In this document: positions 27,589 through 35,758 of the stretch, piece by piece
Numbering within the stretch: the first letter of the stretch is position 1
Layout of the letters: each line of letters opens with the position of its first letter
NCBI RefSeq assembly: GCF_001550135.1
Contig: NZ_LRUE01000015.1
Coordinates: 744,001-808,000, forward strand
From: Pseudoalteromonas shioyasakiensis
GTDB lineage: Bacteria; Pseudomonadota; Gammaproteobacteria; Enterobacterales; Alteromonadaceae
Length of the DNA stretch: 64,000 bases
Direction of reading: 5' to 3'
Made by a program: the position numbers and the translations under genes
Notes under the pieces: model-generated
The model's database searches: none
What the model saw: only the letters and a program-made list of their open reading frames with translations
What the model was told of the DNA's origin: nothing

Positions 27589-28353
27589 TTAATTGCAGCA
27601 ACGAGCAACACGAGTTGGGCGATCATCACCCATCGCATTTAGCCTTGCTAACTCGTTTTCTATGAAATTTGGTTCGTTTACCACGGTCGAGGTAATTGTT
27701 TGTTTCATCCACATAGGTAGAGTCGGGTTTAAAGAGTAAAATACCCACTGCTGGTGTTTTCTATCCGACAAAATGCCCTGTTTTTTAAGCTGCGCTAAAT
27801 GCCTTGAAACCTTTGGCTGACTCTGCTCGTTAAGTGCCGTCATTAGCTCGCATACGCAAACCTCTTGCTCAACGGCGATAAGCAATAAGCTTTTTAAACG
27901 AATATCATCTGCAAGGGCTTTATAAAATGTGGTTGGCGAAATCGATGCTGGTTTTTCTTTGTTATGGGATTGCACAAACTGTTTAATTCGCTCATTGAGC
28001 TCTTGCAAGGTTTTTTCAAAGGCGTGAGGTTCAGGACGCGTTTTTGGATCAATAAAGTCCCAGCCTAAACAATGTGTACCATCAACGCGATTAGCGCATT
28101 CTTTTGCAGCGTCATCACATAAGGTAATGACGTAATCAAAATGTAGGTTAGTTACATCGTTTAAGTGCTTTGAGTGTAAGTCATCAGTTTTTAGACCAAA
28201 ATGCTCAATCGCCGCAAGCGTACGAGGGTCTACCGCATAAGGTTCTGTGCCCGCACTAAACACCTCAAACTCACCTTTACCATGATGTTTAAGCAACGCT
28301 TCAGCCATAATTGATCGGGCTGAATTTTCTGTACATAAAAAGAGAACTTTCAC
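27589..28353 (-). CDS. Fused arsenate reductase (LMW-PTP type ArsC) and ArsR repressor
   Basis: A 254-residue fusion. Residues about 1-132 are a low-molecular-weight phosphatase-type arsenate reductase with the P-loop CTENSARS at Cys7 and later Cys residues near 80, 86 and 95 that could form the reduction relay. Residues about 140-254 are an ArsR/SmtB winged helix with VCVCELMTAL, the As(III)-binding Cys-Val-Cys motif, and SQPKVSRHLAQLKKQGIL as recognition helix. A Cys-Cys pair lies at the extreme C-terminus. Sensor and enzyme in one chain would couple repressor level to reductase level. It is first in the ars operon and should repress its own promoter. Confidence 0.92.
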   Translation of the reverse strand: MKVLFLCTENSARSIMAEALLKHHGKGEFEVFSAGTEPYAVDPRTLAAIEHFGLKTDDLHSKHLNDVTNLHFDYVITLCDDAAKECANRVDGTHCLGWDFIDPKTRPEPHAFEKTLQELNERIKQFVQSHNKEKPASISPTTFYKALADDIRLKSLLLIAVEQEVCVCELMTALNEQSQPKVSRHLAQLKKQGILSDRKHQQWVFYSLNPTLPMWMKQTITSTVVNEPNFIENELARLNAMGDDRPTRVARCCN

Positions 28354-28374
28354 GACTCACTCCATAACAATTTG

Positions 28375-28400
28375 GTTATATAATATTTTTGTTATATAAA
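28375..28400 (-). promoter_or_regulatory. ArsR operator candidate and promoter of the ars operon
   Basis: Two copies of the self-complementary octamer TTATATAA (28376-28383 and 28392-28399) lie 8 bp apart, about 25-45 bp upstream of the arsC-arsR start. Paired AT-rich half-sites at this spot fit an ArsR-family dimer site overlapping the promoter. Confidence 0.6.
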
Positions 28401-28454
28401 GTGCGCAAGTTATTTTTCTTGATGACTTAGTTTAAATTGAACTAAAGAAAGAAT

Positions 28455-28474
28455 CTGGCGCATCTTTGCGCCAG
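28455..28474 (-). terminator. Terminator after the serine hydrolase gene
   Basis: An 8-bp stem (CTGGCGCA / TGCGCCAG) with a 4-nt loop is followed, on the minus strand, by a T-rich tract. Confidence 0.6.
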
Positions 28475-28499
28475 CTTAGATCTTGCCGTTTTTAGAGGG

Positions 28500-29636
28500 T
28501 TATTTTGCTTGTAAGGTTAAATAGTCACTCATGACTTTTTCAAGATGATCGTAATCTTTTTGCTGAGTAACAGCCCCTGCGACCACCACCTGCGTTGTTG
28601 GCTCATACATCACCAAAGTGCCCCAAAAGCCACCATGTTGATAAACCAAGGTGCCGTTATATTCTTTTGCAAATACACCTAAACGGTAAGGGCTATCTGC
28701 TGGTAAGCCTTTATCCGAGAGCATGAGTTTGAGCGTTTCTGGATGTTTGAAGACCTTACCTGAAAATAAAGCCTGATAAAATTTAGCCATACCGATTGGG
28801 CTGGCAACAAGCCCACCGCCACCATATAAATCGACAGTTGGGCTCCAATTAAAAGTATCGGTGCCATGCAAGTATTGATGTACGCGACGAGATTCATCCA
28901 CAGCAACCGAATCACCCCGTTCCCAGATCACATTTTCAATATGATTTTTGTCGAAACTTAAGTATTGGCGAACCGCTTCAGGTAGCGGTAAATCTGTCAC
29001 TCTTTCAATAATATGGCCGAGTAACACATAACCGGTATCTGAATATGAAAAACGCTCACCAGGTTTACCAACTGGGTCGCCCCACTCTACACACCCTTTA
29101 ATTTGCTCGCGCATCGTAATATCTTGCTGCGGATTTGCCATTATGCCAGCTAAATACTGATCGCTTTGGGCGTGATCGTATAACCCTGCCGTGTGACTCA
29201 GCACTTGCTTAAGCGTCATTTTATCAAGGGCATAACCATCGCTTTCAAGAAGCGCAAAAAAGTCGTCAGAAATTAACTTATCAAGCGTTGTATCAAGGCT
29301 TAGTTTTCCTTCCTCGTGCAAACGTAGCACCGTTGCCGCAGTGAAAGTTTTGGTCACACTGGCAATTCTAAATAAACTATTTGGGTTAATAACTTGCGGC
29401 GCATTTTCTTTACTTTGCTTTGCCGTTGAAAAAGCATGTCCATCATCAACAATCACATGAAGTGCAAAACCTGTAAGGGGAGCTTGTTGGTTTGCATTGA
29501 GAACTTGGCTCATTAAAGCATGGTGAGTTTCGAGTGGCTTTGTAGGCTCAGCAGCCACTGGCAAAGCCATTAACGATAGAGCAACAAATAAAGAGCTTAG
29601 TGTTTTTTTACTCGCTTGAAAGCACCAGCGTTCCAT
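28500..29636 (-). CDS. Periplasmic beta-lactamase-like serine hydrolase (DD-peptidase family)
   Basis: A 378-residue exported protein of the serine beta-lactamase/class C and DD-carboxypeptidase clan. The signal peptide ends near PVAAEPT. The catalytic SxxK is SVTK (in FRIASVTKTF, near residue 94), and the second motif YSDTGY (Tyr-Ser-Asp) corresponds to YxN. A third motif of the HxG type is YQHGGFWGT near the end. Enzymes of this family act on D-amino acid peptides, esters or beta-lactams; sequence alone does not say which. It stands alone, with a hairpin terminator downstream. Confidence 0.88.
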   Translation of the reverse strand: MERWCFQASKKTLSSLFVALSLMALPVAAEPTKPLETHHALMSQVLNANQQAPLTGFALHVIVDDGHAFSTAKQSKENAPQVINPNSLFRIASVTKTFTAATVLRLHEEGKLSLDTTLDKLISDDFFALLESDGYALDKMTLKQVLSHTAGLYDHAQSDQYLAGIMANPQQDITMREQIKGCVEWGDPVGKPGERFSYSDTGYVLLGHIIERVTDLPLPEAVRQYLSFDKNHIENVIWERGDSVAVDESRRVHQYLHGTDTFNWSPTVDLYGGGGLVASPIGMAKFYQALFSGKVFKHPETLKLMLSDKGLPADSPYRLGVFAKEYNGTLVYQHGGFWGTLVMYEPTTQVVVAGAVTQQKDYDHLEKVMSDYLTLQAK

Positions 29637-29821
29637 AACATTTTCCTTAAAAAATAGTCCTTAATTAGCGCCTACAGCTTTCGAAAAAAGCAGTTAAGCA
29701 GCCTAAATACTGCTTAACTGACATTAACAAACGACTTTCCTCTTGTCGAATTAATACGTTAATGCTATTTAGTAAGCATAATTGCAGCCTTAGCAAACGT
29801 ATTTTGAGGCGTTTTAAGAAG

Positions 29822-30067
29822 TTACTGATGCTCCCTTAAGTCTCTTTCAAATTCAGTTTCTGTTTTAACTGGAGTGCAATGTGTAGTGACTTCAGTTTTG
29901 CCAATTTTTTCTGGTTCGTCTGAGCTATAAATCGTGGTGTTATAGCTTCGATCTATTTCCCCTGGGCAGTGATGATCTGCGATTACTACATCCTCAAATT
30001 CACCCATTTGCTGCTGTGAGGCACAGCCAGATAAAAGTAATGCAATAAAGGTTAGTGTGTATTTCAT
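29822..30067 (-). CDS. Small lipoprotein of unknown function
   Basis: An 81-residue protein with a lipoprotein signal (MKYTLTFIALLLSGCASQ), lipidated Cys at 15. The mature part is short, acidic and polar, with two further Cys residues. It overlaps the end of the upstream deacetylase gene by 4 bp, so translation is probably coupled and the two products may act together at the envelope. Confidence 0.75.
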   Translation of the reverse strand: MKYTLTFIALLLSGCASQQQMGEFEDVVIADHHCPGEIDRSYNTTIYSSDEPEKIGKTEVTTHCTPVKTETEFERDLREHQ

Positions 30068-31011
30068 AACAAATTCTCTTCAAAAGTTCGAGGTGAGTTT
30101 TTTGGCACATTGTCTTGGCGTAAAATCCATTTTGCTATGTCATCTTTACGCATAAACTTAACCCCCTTGTGCTGCTTTGCATAGGTTATAAAGTCATCCA
30201 ACGCTTTCACTCTAGCGGGAGTGCCCGCTAATCTATCGTGAGCACTGATAGACATCATTCTTCTGCGTTGTTTGCCTTCCTTGTAGAGCACATCAAACTC
30301 GTCCTTAAGCTCTTGTAAATACGCTTTACCAGTCATGGCTGTGCTGCCAGTGTACCGAACTATATCGTTGTTTCTATAAGTGTATGGAACAACAACAATG
30401 TCGTCACTTCCGACAGGTGTTAGCGATGGCTCATCACGAGATAAATCGTCTATATGATAAATAAAACCTAATTCTTTAAGGATTTTGAGTGTGTTTTTTG
30501 AGTGCCTCATCCAAAAAGCGTTAAACCCCACAGGCCGTTGCCCTGTGACTTTTTCAATGATATTTGCACTTTTTATGTATGACTGTCGCTCTTGCTCTTC
30601 ACTCATAGAGTATTGAGGGGTCCATGTTTGTCCGTGCCCTGATGCTTCATGCCCGCGCCGAACGACTTCTTTTGCTAATTCAGGATTTAATTCAACAGCT
30701 CGGCCAACCATATGAGAAGTTACTTTAATTTGATGCTTATCCCATAAATCTAGCAGCCTGGGTATGCCTTCATTCATGCCGTACTGGTACCAAGAGGGTG
30801 AAATAGTGTCTGGATAACCCAGCTCTTGCGGTGGAAACGGGCCTGGATCTGATTGGTCTTGCGCTGTTGCCTCAAACTGCATCGAAATTGAGATCACAAG
30901 TTGAGCATCATCAGGCCAAAATACAGATGTTGCCTCCTTAGCTTGAGCTACACCTAAGGAGCTTAGAACAAACACCGACGCAATTAAAATTGGCTTTAAA
31001 AATTTCATCAT
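30064..31011 (-). CDS. Exported polysaccharide-deacetylase-family hydrolase (PuuE-like)
   Basis: A 315-residue protein with a signal peptide ending in GVAQAKE. The NodB-like fold is visible: VISISMQFEA in the first strand, SHMVGRAVELNPEL, then RRGHEASGHGQTW, which matches the metal-binding HE..GHG site of allantoinase-type deacetylases, and later FWMRHSKNTLKIL. The family normally acts on N-acetylated or amide substrates; PuuE members hydrolyse allantoin but are cytosolic, so a signal peptide here is unusual. The start ATG overlaps the stop of the Old Yellow Enzyme gene (ATGA), so the genes are coupled. Confidence 0.82.
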   Translation of the reverse strand: MMKFLKPILIASVFVLSSLGVAQAKEATSVFWPDDAQLVISISMQFEATAQDQSDPGPFPPQELGYPDTISPSWYQYGMNEGIPRLLDLWDKHQIKVTSHMVGRAVELNPELAKEVVRRGHEASGHGQTWTPQYSMSEEQERQSYIKSANIIEKVTGQRPVGFNAFWMRHSKNTLKILKELGFIYHIDDLSRDEPSLTPVGSDDIVVVPYTYRNNDIVRYTGSTAMTGKAYLQELKDEFDVLYKEGKQRRRMMSISAHDRLAGTPARVKALDDFITYAKQHKGVKFMRKDDIAKWILRQDNVPKNSPRTFEENLL

Positions 31012-32111
31012 TTATTTCCCTGATATACTGGGTAGTCTGTGTAACCTCGCTCATCACCACCAAATAAAGTAGTAGGATCTGATATTTCATTCAAAGGTAA
31101 ATTGTGCTCTAAACGATAAGGTAAATCAGGGTTTGCAATAAACTTTCTGCCAAATGCAACATAGTCAACTAAGCCTTCACCAATTAGTTTATCGGCCTTT
31201 GCTAATGTGTAATTTCCTGCAACCACTATTTTGCCACCAAAGCTTTCACGTAATTTAACTCTAAACTCATCTGTTACGAGGGGAGCATCATCCCAATCAG
31301 CTTCCGCTAAATGCACATAAGCAATTCCAAGTTCATCAAACTTTTTAGCTAGATATAAAATGGCATCGATTGCTTGCGGATCATCCATGCCTCTTTGTGT
31401 AATAAAAGGAGCTAATCGAATAGCCGTTTTTTCTGGGCCGATAGCTTGGCTAATTGCGGTAATGATTTGCAGCGCGAACTTTGCTCTATTTTCAATATTA
31501 CCGCCGTATTCATCGGTACGTTTGTTTGATGTTTGCCTTAGAAATTGATCAATTAAATAGCCATTGCCTGCATGTACCTCAACGCCATCAAACCCTGCTG
31601 CAATCGCATTTAAAGCAGCTTGTTTATAGTCTTCAACAATGCCCTTAATTTCATTGGTCGATAATTCACGTGGTGTAGGACAATCAAGCATTTGGCCTTC
31701 GCCATTTTCATCAACCACCCACACTTGCGCATTTGGAGCAATAGCACTTGGCGCAACTGGCAAGCCGCCTGGATGAAAGACACTATGCGACATTCTGCCA
31801 ACATGCCATAACTGAGAAAAAATGAGACCATTTTGCTGATGAACAGCCTGCGTTACTTTGCGCCATCCATTGATTTGCTCTTCAGTATAAATCCCGGGGG
31901 TAAATGAGTAGCCCTTTCCTTGTGCAGAAATTTGCGTCGCCTCTGATACTATAAAACCTGCACTGGCTCGTTGCGCATAATATTCTGCCATTAAACTTGT
32001 CGGAATATCGCCTGGTTGAGCCGTACGTGAACGGGTCATTGGAGCCATCACTATTTTATTTGCGGTTTTATGATGACCAATTTGGTCTGTATTAAATACT
32101 CTATTTTTCAT
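31008..32111 (-). CDS. Old Yellow Enzyme family ene-reductase (NemA-like)
   Basis: A 367-residue FMN-dependent TIM-barrel ene-reductase that reduces activated C=C bonds or nitro groups with NADPH. Motifs include KIVMAPMTRSRTAQPGD at the FMN site, FSQLWHVGRMSH, DGVEVHAGNGYLIDQFLR with the active-site His-Ala-Gly-Asn pair, and VAFGRKFIANPDLP at the phosphate-binding loop. It is the second gene of the LysR-linked operon. Substrates may be electrophiles, which would fit the VOC gene upstream. Confidence 0.94.
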   Translation of the reverse strand: MKNRVFNTDQIGHHKTANKIVMAPMTRSRTAQPGDIPTSLMAEYYAQRASAGFIVSEATQISAQGKGYSFTPGIYTEEQINGWRKVTQAVHQQNGLIFSQLWHVGRMSHSVFHPGGLPVAPSAIAPNAQVWVVDENGEGQMLDCPTPRELSTNEIKGIVEDYKQAALNAIAAGFDGVEVHAGNGYLIDQFLRQTSNKRTDEYGGNIENRAKFALQIITAISQAIGPEKTAIRLAPFITQRGMDDPQAIDAILYLAKKFDELGIAYVHLAEADWDDAPLVTDEFRVKLRESFGGKIVVAGNYTLAKADKLIGEGLVDYVAFGRKFIANPDLPYRLEHNLPLNEISDPTTLFGGDERGYTDYPVYQGNK

Positions 32112-32122
32112 GTGTGTACCTT

Positions 32123-32536
32123 TTAAATAAGCTCGCTGCGTGTAAATAAAATTTCTATTTTTAAGCCATCAGGCCCTTGAATAAACACTTGATGCTCATT
32201 CGCTGCCGGCACTTCCCGCTCAACGAATGGTATTGAAGTTGCTTCTAGCCGTGCTTTAACTTCTTGATAATCAGTTGCAAAGAAAGCAAGGTGGTCAACC
32301 GTTGATAAGCCAACTGCTTCTGTTGATACCGAAGCTTGGGTTAAGTAATCAGATTGCGATTCATTTATGCCAAACTTAGCTGCTATATGAATGCATGGTG
32401 TATCCAAGTCGTCATATAACCAAACACCATCAAAACCAAATGCTGGCCTTGGCCCCTTTTTAAGGCCTAACGACTCTAAAAACTGAGCCATGTGCTGGAT
32501 ATTCGTTGCTAATAACAGAGCATGATTAAGCTGCAT
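32123..32536 (-). CDS. VOC-family (glyoxalase I-like) protein
   Basis: A 137-residue protein from the Met of MQLNHALLLATNIQHM, chosen because a strong AAGGAG ribosome-binding site lies seven bases upstream. The VOC fold is clear: an N-terminal metal-ligand His (NHALL), the central VDHLAFFATDY with a second His, and the C-terminal DPDG-like GPDGLKIEIL with a Glu ligand. These three residues (His, His, Glu) are the usual metal site. First gene of the operon with the ene-reductase, divergent from a LysR regulator. Confidence 0.87.
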   Translation of the reverse strand: MQLNHALLLATNIQHMAQFLESLGLKKGPRPAFGFDGVWLYDDLDTPCIHIAAKFGINESQSDYLTQASVSTEAVGLSTVDHLAFFATDYQEVKARLEATSIPFVEREVPAANEHQVFIQGPDGLKIEILFTRSELI

Positions 32537-32633
32537 TTCTATCTCCTTCAAGTGATGAAATGAGTTTAACTATTTTGACTAAATTGATAATTAGCCTTAG
32601 AGTTAAATAAGTATTCATTAAAACTGAAGAATA

Positions 32634-33548
32634 ATGTCAAAAATTGATGATATGGCGCTTTTTGTTCACGTTGTAAAAGCGGGAGGTTTAGCCGCTGCGG
32701 GAAGAAAATTGGGGCTTTCGCCTGCAAGTATGACAGCACGAATTAATAAAATTGAGCAAAATTACGATACGCGATTGTTAACGCGTAATACGCGCAGTAT
32801 TGCCTTAACAGATGCAGGTGAACGTTTTTATAGTGGCTGTTTAAGAGTATTAGCAGAAGTCGAAAACACAGAAAACATACTTCAAGAGTCGCAACAAAGC
32901 CTAAGAGGCCAGCTGAAACTCTCTGCAACATCTGACTTTGGTCGCCAGTTTGTTGCACCCGCATTAGCAGAATTCATCAATAGCCACCCAGATGTTAAAC
33001 CGCACTTAGTACTGACAGATGGGGTTACCAATATTGTTGAGGAAGGTATTGATCTGGCATTTAGATTCGGCAATTTGCCTGATAGTAACTTGATTAGCCG
33101 CCCGCTATGTAATAACCGCCGTGTGCTTTGCGCCTCACCTAGCTATATAGAATCGTTTGGCTTGCCAAGGCATCCCGAAGATTTAAAAAATCATCGTTGC
33201 CTTGTACTTGAGCGACTTGGGCAACCGCTAAATGACTGGCATTTTGAGGTAGATAACACGCACTTTTCTATTAAAGTAGCTCCCCACCTTTCATGCTCAG
33301 ACGGTGAGGTGGTAAGACGCTGGGCAAATCAAGGCCATGGCATAGCCTTAAAATCATACATTGATATCAAAAATGACCTCAAAACAGGCGACCTTATTTT
33401 GATACTAGATGAGTATGTTCGAGGCTTTAGCCACAGCGATAAAAAAAGTGTCGGCCTACAGGTGATATATCCAAGCAGGCAATTCCAACCTCGGCAAGTG
33501 AAAGCGTTTATAGAGTTTTTTGAGTGTTGGTTCAAAAAGCACTGCTAA
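32634..33548 (+). CDS. LysR-type transcriptional regulator
   Basis: A 304-residue LTTR. The N-terminal winged helix is LFVHVVKAGGLAAAGRKLGLSPASMTARI (given here only as the region of residues 9-38), followed by the linker helix and the periplasmic-binding-protein-like effector domain (LKLSATSDFGRQFVAPAL onward). It most resembles the AaeR/DsdC-type branch seen beside oxidoreductase genes. It is divergent from the VOC-OYE-deacetylase-lipoprotein operon with an AT-rich spacer of about 97 bp, so it is the likely activator of that operon. The inducing ligand is unknown. Confidence 0.92.
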   Translation: MSKIDDMALFVHVVKAGGLAAAGRKLGLSPASMTARINKIEQNYDTRLLTRNTRSIALTDAGERFYSGCLRVLAEVENTENILQESQQSLRGQLKLSATSDFGRQFVAPALAEFINSHPDVKPHLVLTDGVTNIVEEGIDLAFRFGNLPDSNLISRPLCNNRRVLCASPSYIESFGLPRHPEDLKNHRCLVLERLGQPLNDWHFEVDNTHFSIKVAPHLSCSDGEVVRRWANQGHGIALKSYIDIKNDLKTGDLILILDEYVRGFSHSDKKSVGLQVIYPSRQFQPRQVKAFIEFFECWFKKHC

Positions 33549-33585
33549 CTTTAAATAAATCGCAAAGTAGATTTAATAGTTAACA

Positions 33586-34395
33586 CTACTTTATAAGCAT
33601 ATTCACAGCCATAATTACCAAAAGCCCTGCAAAGATTTTCTTGATGGTAGACACAGGCAAATGATGCGTTGCTTTTGCACCTAATGGTGCGGTAAACCAC
33701 GAAGTACAAACAATACCAAACAAGGCTGGTAAATAAACAAAACCGGCAAAGCCCTCTTTTAATGTAAGGTACTGACTGCCCGAGCTGATGTAACCCACTG
33801 AACCAAATAGCGCAATGACAATACCGCAGGCCGAGGCACAGCCAATAGCTTTTTTCATATCCACCGAGAAAAACGTTAGTAACGGCACAAGTACCGCACC
33901 ACCGCCAATACCTATCATGGCAGAGAGCCCCCCCGTGATGCTTGTATAAAATGTTAACAGGCCTTTATTAGGTAGCGAGCGTAATGTTTGGCTGTCATTT
34001 TTACTGCCTAAAATCATTTTTAGTGCAATAAGCAATACACTCACAGCAAATACAATTCGCACTACATGTTCTGGTAATAGTGAAGCCAAAAAGCCACTGA
34101 TAAGTGCACCTAGTGCAACCCCAGTCATCACCCACGGAGCCAATTGCCAAGGCACATTACCATTTTTATGGTGAGCGATAGCTGATGACGTAGATGTAAA
34201 CAGAATTGAGGCAAGCGATGTAGCAATCGCCACCAGCACAACTTGCTCAGCAGGTAACACCTGAAAGTGCAGCAAGATCATGCTTAATATGGGCACAATC
34301 ACCAAACCGCCACCAATTCCTAATAGCCCCGCTAAAAAGCCAACCCCACTGCCAAGTACGGCGCAAGCGATAATAAGCACGATTAATTCATTCAT
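33586..34395 (-). CDS. TauE/SafE family permease
   Basis: A 269-residue membrane protein with about eight hydrophobic helices. The repeated family motif is present twice: GSGVGFLAGLLGIGGGLVIVP at the N-terminus and GLSAMIGIGGGAVLVPLLTF in the second half. TauE/SafE proteins are proposed exporters of sulfite or sulfonates. It converges on the LysR gene. The downstream neighbours concern methionine synthesis, so a sulfur-related role is possible but unproven. Confidence 0.92.
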   Translation of the reverse strand: MNELIVLIIACAVLGSGVGFLAGLLGIGGGLVIVPILSMILLHFQVLPAEQVVLVAIATSLASILFTSTSSAIAHHKNGNVPWQLAPWVMTGVALGALISGFLASLLPEHVVRIVFAVSVLLIALKMILGSKNDSQTLRSLPNKGLLTFYTSITGGLSAMIGIGGGAVLVPLLTFFSVDMKKAIGCASACGIVIALFGSVGYISSGSQYLTLKEGFAGFVYLPALFGIVCTSWFTAPLGAKATHHLPVSTIKKIFAGLLVIMAVNMLIK

Positions 34396-34769
34396 TGTAT
34401 TTGTCTATGTTGTTGGTTTAGGGAACCGAGTATAACAACAATAAAGTACGGGGTTGCTCTCAAAAGTCCTGTTAAGTAGTGAATATTACTCACGTTTTAT
34501 ATGAAATTACTGCAACTCTAACAAACCCATTTAGAAATCCAGACGTCCAAAATGACTTTAAAGCATTTTTTCACTATCCCTTCCTAAATGTTTTACTAAA
34601 ACAGTAAATATTTATGAATCTGCCTCATGTTTTACCTGAAATAAAAACGTTTTTCTTCATGATACTGAGCACGTATAAATTGATACCAAGCCACCTCAAG
34701 GTTAATGACCTAGCGATTTAAGGAAGGTGAGCAGCAATCATTTATCTCAGGAAATATGGACACATTGCT
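34396..34769. promoter_or_regulatory. Promoter region of mesX-mesD with possible MetJ boxes
   Basis: This 374-bp spacer has no gene that I can support. Within it, AGAAATCC-AGACGTCC (34533-34548) reads as two adjacent 8-mers; the second matches the MetJ box AGACGTCT at seven of eight positions, the first at five. A GTGAATATTACTCAC inverted repeat (about 34481-34495) and an AAAAACGTTTTT palindrome (about 34643-34654) also lie here. MetJ control would suit a methionine synthase operon but is inferred from one good box only. Confidence 0.4.
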
Positions 34770-35747
34770 ATGAACAACGATTTTAAATATACAGTTAAAA
34801 GTTTAAAGCTAGACGAAAACTATCACCCATCTAACAGCACGCGTATTACAACTAACTTTGCTAACTTGGCACGAGGCGCAAGCCGTCAACAAAATTTGCG
34901 TAATGCATTAAAAATGATTGATAGCCGCTTTAATGCACTAGCAAATTGGGATAACCCGCAAGGCAACCGCTATTCAGTAGAACTTGAAATCATTTCGGTT
35001 GATTTAGAAATTGCGGGGAGCGCTGAAGCTTTCCCATCTATTGAGGTATTAAAAACCAATATCATTGATCACCAAACTAATGAACGTATCGAAGGAATTG
35101 TTGGTAATAACTTTTCATCGTATGTACGTGATTACGACTTTAGCGTACTGCTGCTTGATCATAACAAAGCGAAAAACGAATTTAGCATTCCCGAAAACTT
35201 TGGTGATCTTCATGGCAAACTTTTTAAAAGCTTCATAAATTCAGAAACCTATAAACAACACTTTAAAAAACCTCCTGTTATTTGTTTAAGCGTGTCTGAT
35301 AACAAAACGTACCATCGTACAGAAAACCAACACCCAATTTTAGGTGCTGAGTACCAACCAAATGAGTCGTCATTAACCGAGCAATACTTTAAAAAAATGG
35401 GCTTGCAGGTGCGCTATTTTATGCCACCAAACACAGTTGCTCCGCTGGCGTTTTATTTCTTTGGTGACCTGCTGAACGATTACACCAACTTAGAGTTGAT
35501 CAGCACGATTAGCACCATGGAAACATTCCAAAAAATCTACCGTCCAGAAATTTATAATGCCAATGCCGTGGCGGGTAGTTGCTATCAACCAAATTTAAGA
35601 AACGCCGATCACTCGATCACGCAGATTGTCTACGACCGTGAAGAGCGCAGCCAACTTGCGATTGCACAAGGTAAATTTACAGAGCAGCACTTTATTAAGC
35701 CTTATCAATCAATGCTTGAGAAATGGTCTGCTAACTACGCGATTTAA
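34770..35747 (+). CDS. mesX: MesX (DUF1852), partner of methionine synthase MesD
   Basis: A 325-residue protein matching DUF1852: it begins MNNDFKYTVKSLKLDENYHPS and contains TNFANLARGASRQQNLRNAL and RFNALANWDNPQGNRYS. DUF1852 genes are found beside a short MetE catalytic-domain gene; the family has been named MesX and is needed for the oxygen-dependent MesD synthase to work. The start codon of the MetE-core gene lies only 11 bp downstream, so the two form an operon. The chemical role of MesX is not settled, but a cofactor or electron-supply function is plausible. Confidence 0.9.
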   Translation: MNNDFKYTVKSLKLDENYHPSNSTRITTNFANLARGASRQQNLRNALKMIDSRFNALANWDNPQGNRYSVELEIISVDLEIAGSAEAFPSIEVLKTNIIDHQTNERIEGIVGNNFSSYVRDYDFSVLLLDHNKAKNEFSIPENFGDLHGKLFKSFINSETYKQHFKKPPVICLSVSDNKTYHRTENQHPILGAEYQPNESSLTEQYFKKMGLQVRYFMPPNTVAPLAFYFFGDLLNDYTNLELISTISTMETFQKIYRPEIYNANAVAGSCYQPNLRNADHSITQIVYDREERSQLAIAQGKFTEQHFIKPYQSMLEKWSANYAI

Positions 35748-35758
35748 AGAGAGTAAAA

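Noticed and set aside
34481-34495. CRP site in the mesX promoter
   Set aside because: The half-sites GTGA and TCAC are seven bases apart in place of the six between the CRP core half-sites, so the match is poor.
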